From Funiculus sociatus GB2-C1 (GTDB lineage Bacteria; Cyanobacteriota; Cyanobacteriia; Cyanobacteriales; FACHB-T130): 64,000 nt of DNA. Each line of letters begins with the position of its first letter. Position 1 is the first letter of the stretch. The stretch lies in the NCBI RefSeq assembly GCF_039962115.1, contig NZ_JAMPKJ010000006.1, positions 1-64,000 of the forward strand. The letters are read 5' to 3'. Shown here in pieces: positions 24,989 through 32,853 of the stretch. The notes under the pieces are model-generated. The model searched no databases. It was not told where the DNA came from and was given only the letters and a program-made list of their open reading frames with translations. The translations under genes were made by a program, and so were the position numbers.

Positions 24989-25018
24989 CTCGTTCCCAGG
25001 CCGCAGCCCAGGAACGAG
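24989..25018. repeat. Intercistronic hairpin between dynamin genes
   Basis: CTCGTTCC (24989-24996) pairs with GGAACGAG (25011-25018). The inner GGCCGCAGCCCAGGAAC also occurs near 21430, so it is a dispersed repeat. It may weaken or stabilise the transcript between the paired dynamin genes. Confidence 0.5.
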
Positions 25019-25021
25019 AGG

Positions 25022-27103
25022 TTAAACTGCGGATGCTAGGAAATTACGATATACAGCCTCAATATTTTGCCATTGAGAGTTTATCTCAGTTTCCAAACCT
25101 TTGAGACGATTTAACTCTGTGTCCCGATTAATTTCAAAAGCTCCTTTTTGTTTCAATAAATTATCCAACTCAGCTTTCCGAGCATCAATGTCATCATTTA
25201 TTCGCTTAATGACTTCCCGTTCATAAGCATCAAAACACTCTTTGACACCTTCATGTACGGGCAACCATTGCTCGTTCGCCACTTGAGGCAGATATTTTAC
25301 CAATTCTTTTTTGGCAGTTTTAACTAATTGTTGACGAGCTTGATCGGCTTGCACAAAACCTACACCCATTCCGATCAACGCCAAACCAAGTGGCCCCAGG
25401 AAAACACCAGTCACCCCACTAACAACGTAACCAATGCCAATCGCAGCGGCATAGTTAAATAGGATGTTTTTCCAGTCGAAGCCTGCGCCAGCCATTGCTA
25501 CGCCCGCTATGTTACCCCGTGCGAGTGAAAACAGACCCATTGCCCACTTAGTCCATGTTGGCGAGTTATCATCTTCAGTCGCGGTATTTGCGTTAATCTT
25601 TACCTTTTGTCCTGTCAGCTTCTCAGTAATTTGATCTGTTACTTTACTGTAGGAAGCGCCATAGCTGGCAGCACTTATGGAAAGTTGAGCAAAGGCTGCA
25701 TTTAAGTCTTTTTCTGCACTTAAAGTCCAAGCAGCGAACTTGTCAGTAATGTATTGCTCAAATGCTTTTTGTAGGGCGGCGTTGAATGCTTCACGTTTAC
25801 CTTGATTAAGGAAATCAAATAGGTTTAGTTCTGGCTGATAGCGCAAAAAGTCGGTTTCAAATGTATCTCCTAAGCTAAGAACGTAGGAACTGAAAGAGTC
25901 AGCGATCGCTTTCGCCTGGATATCTCTGGTAGAACGAATTTCTTGCTGAAACTGATCGCGAATTTGGCTTAGTTTGGTGAATTCCGGTTCAACTGAACTA
26001 ATCCTCTGCTTGAGTTGATTGACATCCTGATCGAGTAAGGGGATGCGGCGTTCAATCGCTTCTCGCGTATGATTGCAGGTTTGACGTGCGAGAGTTCTAG
26101 CTTGTCGCAGTTGAGCGATCGCTCTCTCCTTAGTTAAAAATGTGTTGAGTGCGCCCATGAACTCAGGAAACCCCGTAGATTCTAGAGAAGCCGAAGAGTT
26201 TTTTAACCGTCTTCTCAGCGCCTTTATTGCCGAAATTTCAAACACTCGTTCATCATAAATATCATGTCCATCTACCTGACAATAATCAGACAAATTGGCT
26301 TTAAAAACTCGTCGCAGTTTCCATTCAGCTTCTTGCAATTCTTCCACATCATCAGGATCGATTAATCCCTCGCGCACCTGATCCCAAGCATTAATCAGAA
26401 AGAAAACACTCAACCCTCGACCTTTGATATAATTTTCTAGATAGCGGCGTTCCCCAAGGGTACAAGGTTGTGATGCTCTCAGTACAAACAAAATAGCATG
26501 GCAATTATTTATATACCCTAAAGACAGTTCGTTCCGTGCTTCTGTATCATTTAGTCCCGGACTATCTACAATTTCAATTCCCTGTTCTAATAAAGGTAAG
26601 GGATACTCTACAACGGCATAGTCAATATTAGGAAAGGCTGGCTTTTTATCTTGTTCTAATTTCTTAGCTTCTGCTGGATCAATTGTGTATTTATGCTTAA
26701 AGTGTTGAAAATCAAGTTCTTCAGGAGATTTCCCATCATTAAAGTAAACAGTTACTTTCTTCTGCGGCCCATAGCGTAAAACAGTAAGTATAGCAGTACA
26801 GGGATTCACGTCACTTGGTAGCAAGTTCTCCCCAATCAGGGCATTGAGGAATGTACTTTTGCCCCGCTTCATATCCCCTAAAACCAGCAATCGGAATACA
26901 CCAGTCCGTAAATTTTTACTAACCTCATTGATATCTTCTAGTTGTGTCTCTAAGCCAAGTTTGCCAGATTTTTCTTTTCCTTCTGTTTCTGCTTCTTCTA
27001 GAGTTTGAGCTATTTTTTCAAGACAATCAGCAACCTCGGAACGCACTTGAGCGACTTTACTCAAGTCGTTGATAAAGCTATCAGCTTCAACTGTATAATT
27101 CAT
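25022..27103 (-). CDS. Dynamin-family GTPase (first of a tandem pair)
   Basis: Bacterial dynamin-like protein of 693 residues. The GTPase domain contains P-loop GDMKRGKST (76-84), the switch-I threonine in NPCTAILTV, G3 DSPGLND and LINAWDQ, which fits the G4 position. The central and C-terminal regions are long charged helices (neck and trunk). Two adjacent hydrophobic segments with glycines (NYAAAIGIGYVVSGVTGVFLGPLGLALIGMGVGF, ~555-590) form the likely membrane-binding paddle. ATG 27103 is preceded by CAGGGAA. It heads an operon with the shorter dynamin. Upstream lies a broken small membrane-protein gene on the same strand. Confidence 0.9.
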   Translation of the reverse strand: MNYTVEADSFINDLSKVAQVRSEVADCLEKIAQTLEEAETEGKEKSGKLGLETQLEDINEVSKNLRTGVFRLLVLGDMKRGKSTFLNALIGENLLPSDVNPCTAILTVLRYGPQKKVTVYFNDGKSPEELDFQHFKHKYTIDPAEAKKLEQDKKPAFPNIDYAVVEYPLPLLEQGIEIVDSPGLNDTEARNELSLGYINNCHAILFVLRASQPCTLGERRYLENYIKGRGLSVFFLINAWDQVREGLIDPDDVEELQEAEWKLRRVFKANLSDYCQVDGHDIYDERVFEISAIKALRRRLKNSSASLESTGFPEFMGALNTFLTKERAIAQLRQARTLARQTCNHTREAIERRIPLLDQDVNQLKQRISSVEPEFTKLSQIRDQFQQEIRSTRDIQAKAIADSFSSYVLSLGDTFETDFLRYQPELNLFDFLNQGKREAFNAALQKAFEQYITDKFAAWTLSAEKDLNAAFAQLSISAASYGASYSKVTDQITEKLTGQKVKINANTATEDDNSPTWTKWAMGLFSLARGNIAGVAMAGAGFDWKNILFNYAAAIGIGYVVSGVTGVFLGPLGLALIGMGVGFVQADQARQQLVKTAKKELVKYLPQVANEQWLPVHEGVKECFDAYEREVIKRINDDIDARKAELDNLLKQKGAFEINRDTELNRLKGLETEINSQWQNIEAVYRNFLASAV

Positions 27104-27181
27104 GTTTATTCCCTGCTCTCTAACGGTTAGGTCTTTCAGATTGGAAGAATAGTTTGGATGAAACCCGAACCAGTTCTCCCA

Positions 27182-27451
27182 CTATCCCACTATCACGAAT
27201 CCAGCCATCCACGAAGCTACTTTAACGCAGACAATTGCCGCAACAGCAAAAACTAAAAACTTTCCAGCAATTACAAGTTTTCTTTGCCAACTTTTTAACG
27301 AATCTTTAGGCTGATGTCGAACAGTTTTATGCAGTGGCGGCGCTTTGGAATTGATTTCAGCTTCTATCTCCTGAAGCCGAATTGCATGTTATTGTTCCTG
27401 AAGTTCTCGTTCCCGCCCTCGAAGTTCGTTGTTATCGTCTGGATAATTCAT
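27182..27451 (-). pseudogene. Small membrane protein gene with in-frame stop
   Basis: Reading from ATG 27451, the frame gives MNYPDDNNELRGRERELQEQ, then TAA at 27391-27389, then continues in the same frame HAIRLQEIEAEI...SLKSWQRKLVIAGKFLVFAVAAIVCVKVASWMAGFVIVG to TAG at 27182. The whole is 88 codons apart from the one stop. The order (charged coiled-coil head, RLQEIEAEI, then one membrane helix) matches a small cyanobacterial protein I recall as usually beginning with a Glu/Arg/Gln-rich coiled coil. A single base change accounts for the break, so recent inactivation or a sequencing error is likely. It lies 78 bases upstream of the dynamin pair. Confidence 0.6.
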
Positions 27452-27872
27452 CAGTGTTTGTGCTGTCTAAGATGATGTAATTGTTGGCATAAAAGCACTA
27501 TTGTAGGTTGGGTTTCGCATCCTCCATCCCAGCCTACGCAAAATAGCAAAATTCCCTATACCTTAACCTCAGAGTCTCAACTCTGGCTAGATCAATGTAG
27601 AAAAATTTTATCCAAACAAGTAGTCCTAGTACATTTGCGTAGGGAGTACATAGGATTTACAGGCGCGTGATGTATTCTGGCACACACATCAGGTAAAAAA
27701 TAAATAAGCGATCGCCTTCTCCGGCTTACATATAGAATATTACAACGCCCCGCTTTAAATCCCTGGCGTTGTACGCTCAAAGCATAATTTTGTAGGATTA
27801 GCAACACAAAGGCAAAAGAAAACAACAATTTCTTTTGCCTTTTGCGTTTTTATTACTCACCCTATGCAGCGA
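27452..27872. other. Intergenic region with repeat and possible terminator
   Basis: No credible gene. TTGTAGGTTGGGTTTCGCAT near 27501 is a member of the dispersed GTTGGGTTTC family. A 78-codon open frame on the minus strand (27592-27828) has no recognisable features. At 27809-27843 AGGCAAAAGAAA can pair with TTTCTTTTGCCT and is followed on the plus strand by TTTGCGTTTTT, so it could terminate transcription in either direction, including from the Nif11 gene. Confidence 0.5.
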
Positions 27873-28106
27873 CTAAATCCAGCGAACGCTTCGCAGCCAA
27901 GGCCAAATGCCTGTTTGTCTTCTCAATGTGACACCTTCACTATGTTCTTTAACAACTTCCTTGAGTTCATCCGTGGTTAAGGGATAACCCAATTCGCTAG
28001 CAACTTTTACGAACTCATCTGGATTGGCTACGGCTTGGAACTGTTTGCGTAAATCTGCATTGCGGGTAGCAGCTTCCAATAATTGGCTGGCACTTTCTTT
28101 GGACAT
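27873..28106 (-). CDS. Nif11-family protein (orphan)
   Basis: A 77-residue protein with the Nif11 domain: SASQLLEAATRNADLRKQFQAVANPDEFVKVASELGYPLTTDELKEV. This domain forms leader peptides of some RiPP precursors in cyanobacteria (N11P) but also occurs in proteins with no modification genes. Here there is no double-Gly cleavage site; the tail after the domain is RRQTGIWPWLRSVRWI, rich in Trp and Arg. ATG 28106 is preceded by AAGGAG. No lanthipeptide synthetase, radical SAM enzyme or peptidase exporter is next to it, so a RiPP role cannot be claimed. Confidence 0.82.
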   Translation of the reverse strand: MSKESASQLLEAATRNADLRKQFQAVANPDEFVKVASELGYPLTTDELKEVVKEHSEGVTLRRQTGIWPWLRSVRWI

Positions 28107-28211
28107 CTTTAGAATCTCCTTCTGGTACTGTGTCTTTTTCGACCTCATCTAGCGTCGCAATTTCATACGCTATAGTAGTGCTGAAATTATATTCTTAGCT
28201 CAATTTTACAT

Positions 28212-28736
28212 ATGACAGCATCTACTATCGTGAATATTTTTATAGAAAATAGCCTTTTTGTGATAATCTCCACGTCTTTTCTGGTGTTTATGGGCTGGGT
28301 GTGGAGACAGGCAAAGCCGTTCAGTATTCCGCAACCATTACCGACTTGGTTTAAAGCGTGGTTATCTGTTGTGCTGGTGGTGGGGGTGCTGTTTCCGGTA
28401 CTGGCGATAGTTGTTTGGGGTGTGTGGTGGAATCACGAGAGTGTGTTGTTAGCGCTCATTCCCTACCTTGTCATGCTGGCGTTACAAATCTTATCTGAAA
28501 GCGTGACGTCAAAACGGTTTCAATCCTGCGTGTGGGTGATGATTCCTTGTTTATATCTGCCTTATCGCGTTTGGCAACTGTATAGTGGATTGATGCTTTT
28601 GAGCCTTGAGAGCGGGACAATATGGGTGCAGAGATTGTTACTGGTAGAAATTGTCCTTTGGATTTTTAATTATGGGGTACATTTATCGCAAATTCCCCGG
28701 CTGCTTCGTTGGGAATTACAGCCTGAGGATGGATAA
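28212..28736 (+). CDS. Integral membrane protein of unknown function
   Basis: A 174-residue hydrophobic protein with about four membrane helices: near residues 10-28 (SLFVIISTSFLVFMGWVW), 48-70 (AWLSVVLVVGVLFPVLAIVVWGVWW), 77-93 (LLALIPYLVMLALQILS) and 140-158. It has no recognisable motif. Start ATG 28212 is poorly supported by a ribosome site. It is divergent from the Nif11 gene with about 105 bases between the starts. Confidence 0.65.
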   Translation: MTASTIVNIFIENSLFVIISTSFLVFMGWVWRQAKPFSIPQPLPTWFKAWLSVVLVVGVLFPVLAIVVWGVWWNHESVLLALIPYLVMLALQILSESVTSKRFQSCVWVMIPCLYLPYRVWQLYSGLMLLSLESGTIWVQRLLLVEIVLWIFNYGVHLSQIPRLLRWELQPEDG

Positions 28737-28888
28737 ATTGTAGCGGTTTTGGGAGAGGGAAATAATATTCAGAAAATTATGGCTAAACTATCGAGGGATA
28801 TAAATTTTGTTTTTTTTAAATAACTCTGCTGCAAGGCAATAGAAGCAATTATCAGCAATTAGTATTATCGGTGAATCAGCAGCAGTGT

Positions 28889-29107
28889 TTATGACATAGC
28901 AGAGATTTCATCCACAAGCTTGACGCGGTTCTTGCGTACAGCGTAAAGCAGCCGGTCGATGGATCTTATATCTTCTTCGTTGGGGGAATCTTGCAATAGT
29001 GCAGCCATCATTCCATATCGGTCAGCGAGGGTAATGCTACCAGAGTGGCTGACTTGGGCAAATAGTTCAGCGATCGCAAACTCTAGAGGACAGACTTGAA
29101 CTTGCAT
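28889..29107 (-). CDS. Small conserved hypothetical protein
   Basis: A 72-residue soluble protein, MQVQVCPLEFAIAELFAQVSHSGSITLADRYGMMAALL..., which I recall as a small cyanobacterial family of unknown function. The sequence is helical with a conserved-looking SGSITLADRYG turn and a C-terminal DRLLYAVRKNRVKLVDEISA. No signal peptide. Start ATG 29107. It stands alone. Confidence 0.65.
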   Translation of the reverse strand: MQVQVCPLEFAIAELFAQVSHSGSITLADRYGMMAALLQDSPNEEDIRSIDRLLYAVRKNRVKLVDEISAMS

Positions 29108-29435
29108 GATTTGGTCAGAGAACTCGATACTTATAATATGAAGCTTTTATATATTTTTTTAGGTGATTAAAAACTTCGTTTAAATGTGACAATACTCTGG
29201 GCCAGAAAGCGATCGCAAGCTTCGGATAAAGGTGATGTAATGCTTGCTCATCAGTGATATAAGTCACGTTTTGGGACAGAAGCCTGATGTAGCAATCTTA
29301 ATTGACTAATCGATTGCTTAAATCCGCCAGAATTAAGGTGAAGCTATCGTGGGACGAATCACTCGCTTAATAATAAGTCTTTAGGTAGTTTAAAAAATGC
29401 GGCAAAATTGAAATGTCAACCTTGGGAGACAGGTG
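29108..29435. other. Intergenic region, no feature recognised
   Basis: About 330 A+T-rich bases between divergent genes, with one HIP1 site near 29209. No reading frame, palindrome or repeat copy stands out. It probably contains the promoters of both neighbours. Confidence 0.4.
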
Positions 29436-29831
29436 ATGAATAGCAACCAAAATGAAGGGCAAGCTTCAACTATGCCTTTGCCGGAAGACACTTCTACGAC
29501 ACGGATACGACCTTGGGGGAAAGTTACAGTTTTAGAAGAAGGGCCGCGCTACCGAATTAATCGTATTGAACTCAACCCAGGTCATCATATTAGTACCCAA
29601 ATGCACTATCACCGCAGCGAACACTGGATCGTTGTGTCTGGCACTGCCAAAGTGATATGTGATGGTAAGGAGACTACCTTAGTTCAAAAACAGTCAACTT
29701 ACGTACCTATGTCTACACCTCACAGGGTAGAAAATCCTGGGGTAATTCCTCTACTGATGATTGAAGTCCAAAATGGGGAATATCTGGGAGAAGATGACAT
29801 CACTCGATTCCCAGAAGATCCGGAAAGCTAG
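29436..29831 (+). CDS. Cupin, mannose-6-phosphate isomerase type II domain
   Basis: Stand-alone cupin of 131 residues resembling the C-terminal isomerase domain of bifunctional mannose-1-phosphate guanylyltransferase/phosphomannose isomerase (ManC/AlgA). The metal site is visible in PGHHISTQMHYHRSEHWIVVSGTAKV (two cupin-1 histidines and Glu) and the second cupin motif in STPHRVENPG. RPWGKVTVLEEG at the N-terminus is the typical opening. It may interconvert fructose- and mannose-6-phosphate for GDP-mannose. ATG 29436 follows GGGAG at 29424-29428; a GTG one codon earlier is possible. Confidence 0.88.
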   Translation: MNSNQNEGQASTMPLPEDTSTTRIRPWGKVTVLEEGPRYRINRIELNPGHHISTQMHYHRSEHWIVVSGTAKVICDGKETTLVQKQSTYVPMSTPHRVENPGVIPLLMIEVQNGEYLGEDDITRFPEDPES

Positions 29832-29851
29832 GGACTAGGGACTGGGGACTA

Positions 29852-29920
29852 GGGATTGGGGGCTGGGAGAGTAAGAGAGTGGGAGACTTCCCAATTACCA
29901 ATTCCCAATTCCCCAATCCC
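29852..29920. terminator. Inverted repeat between convergent genes
   Basis: GGGATTGGGG (29852-29861) pairs perfectly with CCCCAATCCC (29911-29920) between the convergent cupin and TPR genes. The arms are part of a degenerate low-complexity repeat (GGGACTAGGGACTGGGGACT and its complement), of a type common between cyanobacterial genes. It can fold for both strands and may act as a bidirectional terminator. Confidence 0.5.
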
Positions 29921-30802
29921 TTATTCTGGTGCAGCTTGCGGTTGTTCCGATGGAGGTTCGCTTTGGGCGATGGTTTCTTGTATCCGGGGGATTTGCAGGA
30001 ACTTTTGAGTTTCTGAGATCAAGCGATCGCCCCAAAGATTCTCTTTGAGAAAATCCACATCGGCGTAGCGATTGTCTAAGCGAATAGCAGTCTCTCCCAA
30101 AAGCACAGCTTTTTCCCTGTCGCCTTTGGCATACAGCGCTACTGCTATAGCTAACTGGGGTTCTGCGGCATCTTTGTCAATGGCAACTGCCGAACGCCAC
30201 TGACTTAGCGCCCCCTCCACATTGCCCATTTCGTACATTACCAGCCCAATATTGTTAATCGCAGGCCAGAATTTCTTTTCTTTAGCGACTGCTTTTTGGT
30301 ATTGCGCGATCGCTTCTTGGTACCGTTGCATTCTGTAGTAGGCATTGCCCAAATCAAACAAAGCCTCTGGTACATCGGGTTTGATCTTCAACCCCGATTG
30401 CAAAGCTGTAACAGCTTCCTGATACTTTGCCTGCTGAAAATGCCCGCTTCCTATAGCAAATAGAATTCCGGCATCATCGGGTTTCAGGGTTCTAGCTTGT
30501 TGCAAGGCATTAATTGCCTTATCTACTTCCTTTGCTTGCAAGTACAAACTGCCCAGCAGAAACCAGGTTTGATAACTTTGGGGAGCCAGCCGAGTTGCCA
30601 GCTGCGCCCTTGGCAGCGCCAGATCGTATTGCTGGAATCGCGCCAACTGAGCCGCATCTTGTGCCAGGTTCAACCCCTGCTGCTCTAGTTCTTTTGCATC
30701 CAGTTGCAGCGTATAAGGTATGAGTGCCTGCCCGAAGGCGGGTTGTACACTCCATAAACCCAGGACAACGAGAAGAGAAAATAAAGGAATACGCTTAGGC
30801 AC
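29921..30802 (-). CDS. Secreted TPR-repeat protein
   Basis: A 293-residue exported protein. The N-terminus is a signal peptide (IPLFSLLVVLGLWSVQPAFG, cleavage after AFG). At least five tetratricopeptide repeats follow from residue ~45 to ~230, for example SYQTWFLLGSLYLQAKEVDKAINALQQARTLKP and PEALFDLGNAYYRMQRYQEAIAQYQKAV. TPRs form a superhelix for protein binding, here in the periplasm or thylakoid lumen. The start is GTG 30802, with GAGG six to nine bases upstream. The partner is unknown. Confidence 0.9.
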   Translation of the reverse strand: MPKRIPLFSLLVVLGLWSVQPAFGQALIPYTLQLDAKELEQQGLNLAQDAAQLARFQQYDLALPRAQLATRLAPQSYQTWFLLGSLYLQAKEVDKAINALQQARTLKPDDAGILFAIGSGHFQQAKYQEAVTALQSGLKIKPDVPEALFDLGNAYYRMQRYQEAIAQYQKAVAKEKKFWPAINNIGLVMYEMGNVEGALSQWRSAVAIDKDAAEPQLAIAVALYAKGDREKAVLLGETAIRLDNRYADVDFLKENLWGDRLISETQKFLQIPRIQETIAQSEPPSEQPQAAPE

Positions 30803-31220
30803 GGTGCCGCCTCAAAAATTGCGAAAAATCTTTAGCCACATTACACATAATCTAAATGATTCTGGCAAAAATCGAGAGCCACAGCCACCTATCAATTTTT
30901 GCTCGTCCCTGTTACGGTAAACCGTAAGGACACAAAAACCCTGGAAAATCCGTCAACGCTAACATAAAGAAAGGATAACAACTCCCCTTAGTAGAAGCTT
31001 TTACTGTAATTCACCCGGTTAGGTGTTTCCAAACATAAAAATATTTAGCTATTTTTGGGGAGGTGGGACGTATCCACCGCCTCAAAGCTAATGGTAGGCA
31101 AGATGCCTGTTCTACGAGATGAAAAAATTTATTACTTAGAAATAATTCATTAGATTAGTAATAAAAATCACCATATAAAACCCAAAACAATCCGTATTGC
31201 CTGAAGTGAATACCCCACAA
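30803..31220. other. Divergent intergenic region with short hairpin repeat
   Basis: Promoters for the TPR gene and the exporter lie here. GGTAGGCAAGATGCCTGT (31093-31110) contains a hairpin (AGGCA/TGCCT) and is the exact reverse complement of 50148-50165. No other gene or site was seen. Confidence 0.5.
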
Positions 31221-32804
31221 ATGCAACTTCCCCTAATTGGAAAAGTCAAGAATCCTTCTCGCTGGATAATCGGGCTGCTAGCATCAGGCATCCTGGTAGC
31301 TAGTACGACTTATTTCGTTATGGGTCGGAGTTCGCCCCAACTAGATATCCAGACACTAACCGTACCTGTAAAATCGCAAAGCCTGAAAGTACGGATCGCC
31401 GCCAATGGAACCGTTGTGCCGCTGCAAAGCGTCAACCTCAGCCCGAAAACATCTGGGACTCTGGCGAAATTGTACGTCGAGCAAGGGGACAAAGTGCAGC
31501 CGGGGCAAAAGATTGCCCAGATGGAGAATAGAGAGCTTCAGGCGCAACTATCACAAGCACTCGCTAATCTTAAACAAGCGGAAGCCCGTCTAGCAGAGGC
31601 TCAAGCTGGTAGTCGTCCTGAAGAAATTGTTCAGGCAAAAGCAAGACTGTCTCAGGCGAAAGCTCGTTTGCAGCAAGCTGAAAATGGCTCTCGTCCAGAG
31701 GAAATCGCCCAAGCGCAAGCCAGATTGCAGCAAGCGCGATCGCGTCTAGCAGATGCTCAGAATGGTCGTTCTACAGAAATTGATCAAGCCAAGGCTCAAG
31801 TCGAAGCCGCCAAAGCGCGAGAAAATTTGGCGCAAAAACGGGTGAAACGCTATCAATTCTTAGCCGATCAGGGAGCAGTGGCTACAGACCAGTTGGATGA
31901 AGCTTTGACAGAATACCGCAACGCCACCGCCAACGTTAATGAAGCCCAAAGACGACTTGAGCAACGGACAAACAGCACCAGCCAAGGAATTGAGCAGCAA
32001 CAAGCTGCCTTAACAGAGGCGCAGCAAGCCTTAAAACAGCTGCAAAGCGGCACCCGTTCCGAAGAAGTTTCCCAGCGTCAAGCTGATGTGGCAGAAGCAC
32101 AATCAGCCTTGCGTCAGTTAGAAAATGGAACGCGACCAGAGGAAATTGCCCAGCTTAAAGCCGCTGCTGATGCTGCTAGAGCTTCGATGCAGGCGGTGCA
32201 AGTCCAGCTATCTGATACGGTGATAGTTGCTCCGTTCGCTGGCATTGTGACGCAGAAATATGCCCAAGAAGGAGCTTTCGTTACCCCCACAACTTCTGCT
32301 TCCAGTACTGCTTCTGCTACTTCGAGTTCAATTGTTGCCCTTGCTAGAGATTCAGAAATTCTCGCTAAAGTCCCAGAGGTGGATGTTGGACAAATTAAAC
32401 AGGGACAAGCTGTAGAAATTGTGGCGGATGCCTATCCTGACCAAGTATTTAAAGGTAAGGTGCGCTTGATTGCTCCAGAAGCGGTGGTTGAGCAAAATGT
32501 CACCTCTTTTCAGGTGCGGGTAGCGCTAGAAACTGGTAAGGAGCAACTGCGTTCGGGAATGAATGTGGATCTGACGTTTGTCGGCGAAGCGGTGAATAAT
32601 GCTTTGGTGGTGCCTACGGTGGCGATTGTGACGGAAAAAGGTAAGACGGGCGTACTGATACCCAGTGAGAATAATGAACCGAAGTTTCAAGAAGTAACAA
32701 TAGGTTCAACTATTGAAAACCAAACGCAGATTTTGGAAGGGATAAAACAAGGCGATCGCGTGTTTATTGACTTACCTAAAGATAGAAAACCGAAGGAGGA
32801 ATAA
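31221..32804 (+). CDS. Membrane-fusion (periplasmic adaptor) protein, MacA/HlyD family
   Basis: Adaptor linking an inner-membrane ABC permease to an outer-membrane TolC-like channel. One N-terminal membrane helix (WIIGLLASGILVASTTYFVMG) is followed by a half lipoyl domain (SGTLAKLYVEQGDKVQPGQKIAQM), a long coiled-coil hairpin of about 200 residues, the second lipoyl half (VIVAPFAGIVTQKYAQEGAFV) and beta-barrel domains. The hairpin contains repeated GSRPEEIAQAQARLQQA-type units, suggesting growth by internal duplication. ATG 31221 is proposed; TTG 31197 and GTG 31206 are in frame and no ribosome site decides. Followed by permease and ATPase genes. Confidence 0.88.
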   Translation: MQLPLIGKVKNPSRWIIGLLASGILVASTTYFVMGRSSPQLDIQTLTVPVKSQSLKVRIAANGTVVPLQSVNLSPKTSGTLAKLYVEQGDKVQPGQKIAQMENRELQAQLSQALANLKQAEARLAEAQAGSRPEEIVQAKARLSQAKARLQQAENGSRPEEIAQAQARLQQARSRLADAQNGRSTEIDQAKAQVEAAKARENLAQKRVKRYQFLADQGAVATDQLDEALTEYRNATANVNEAQRRLEQRTNSTSQGIEQQQAALTEAQQALKQLQSGTRSEEVSQRQADVAEAQSALRQLENGTRPEEIAQLKAAADAARASMQAVQVQLSDTVIVAPFAGIVTQKYAQEGAFVTPTTSASSTASATSSSIVALARDSEILAKVPEVDVGQIKQGQAVEIVADAYPDQVFKGKVRLIAPEAVVEQNVTSFQVRVALETGKEQLRSGMNVDLTFVGEAVNNALVVPTVAIVTEKGKTGVLIPSENNEPKFQEVTIGSTIENQTQILEGIKQGDRVFIDLPKDRKPKEE

Positions 32805-32853
32805 ATACTAATACCTTTGGAACAATTAGCAATTAGCAATTAGCACGCTCACT

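Noticed and set aside
27592..27828. 78-codon minus-strand frame
   Set aside because: No ribosome site, no family pattern, crosses a HIP1 site and a repeat, and gives an unlikely composition.
27873..28106. Calling the Nif11 protein a lanthipeptide precursor
   Set aside because: No cleavage motif, no Cys/Ser/Thr-rich core and no modification enzyme nearby.
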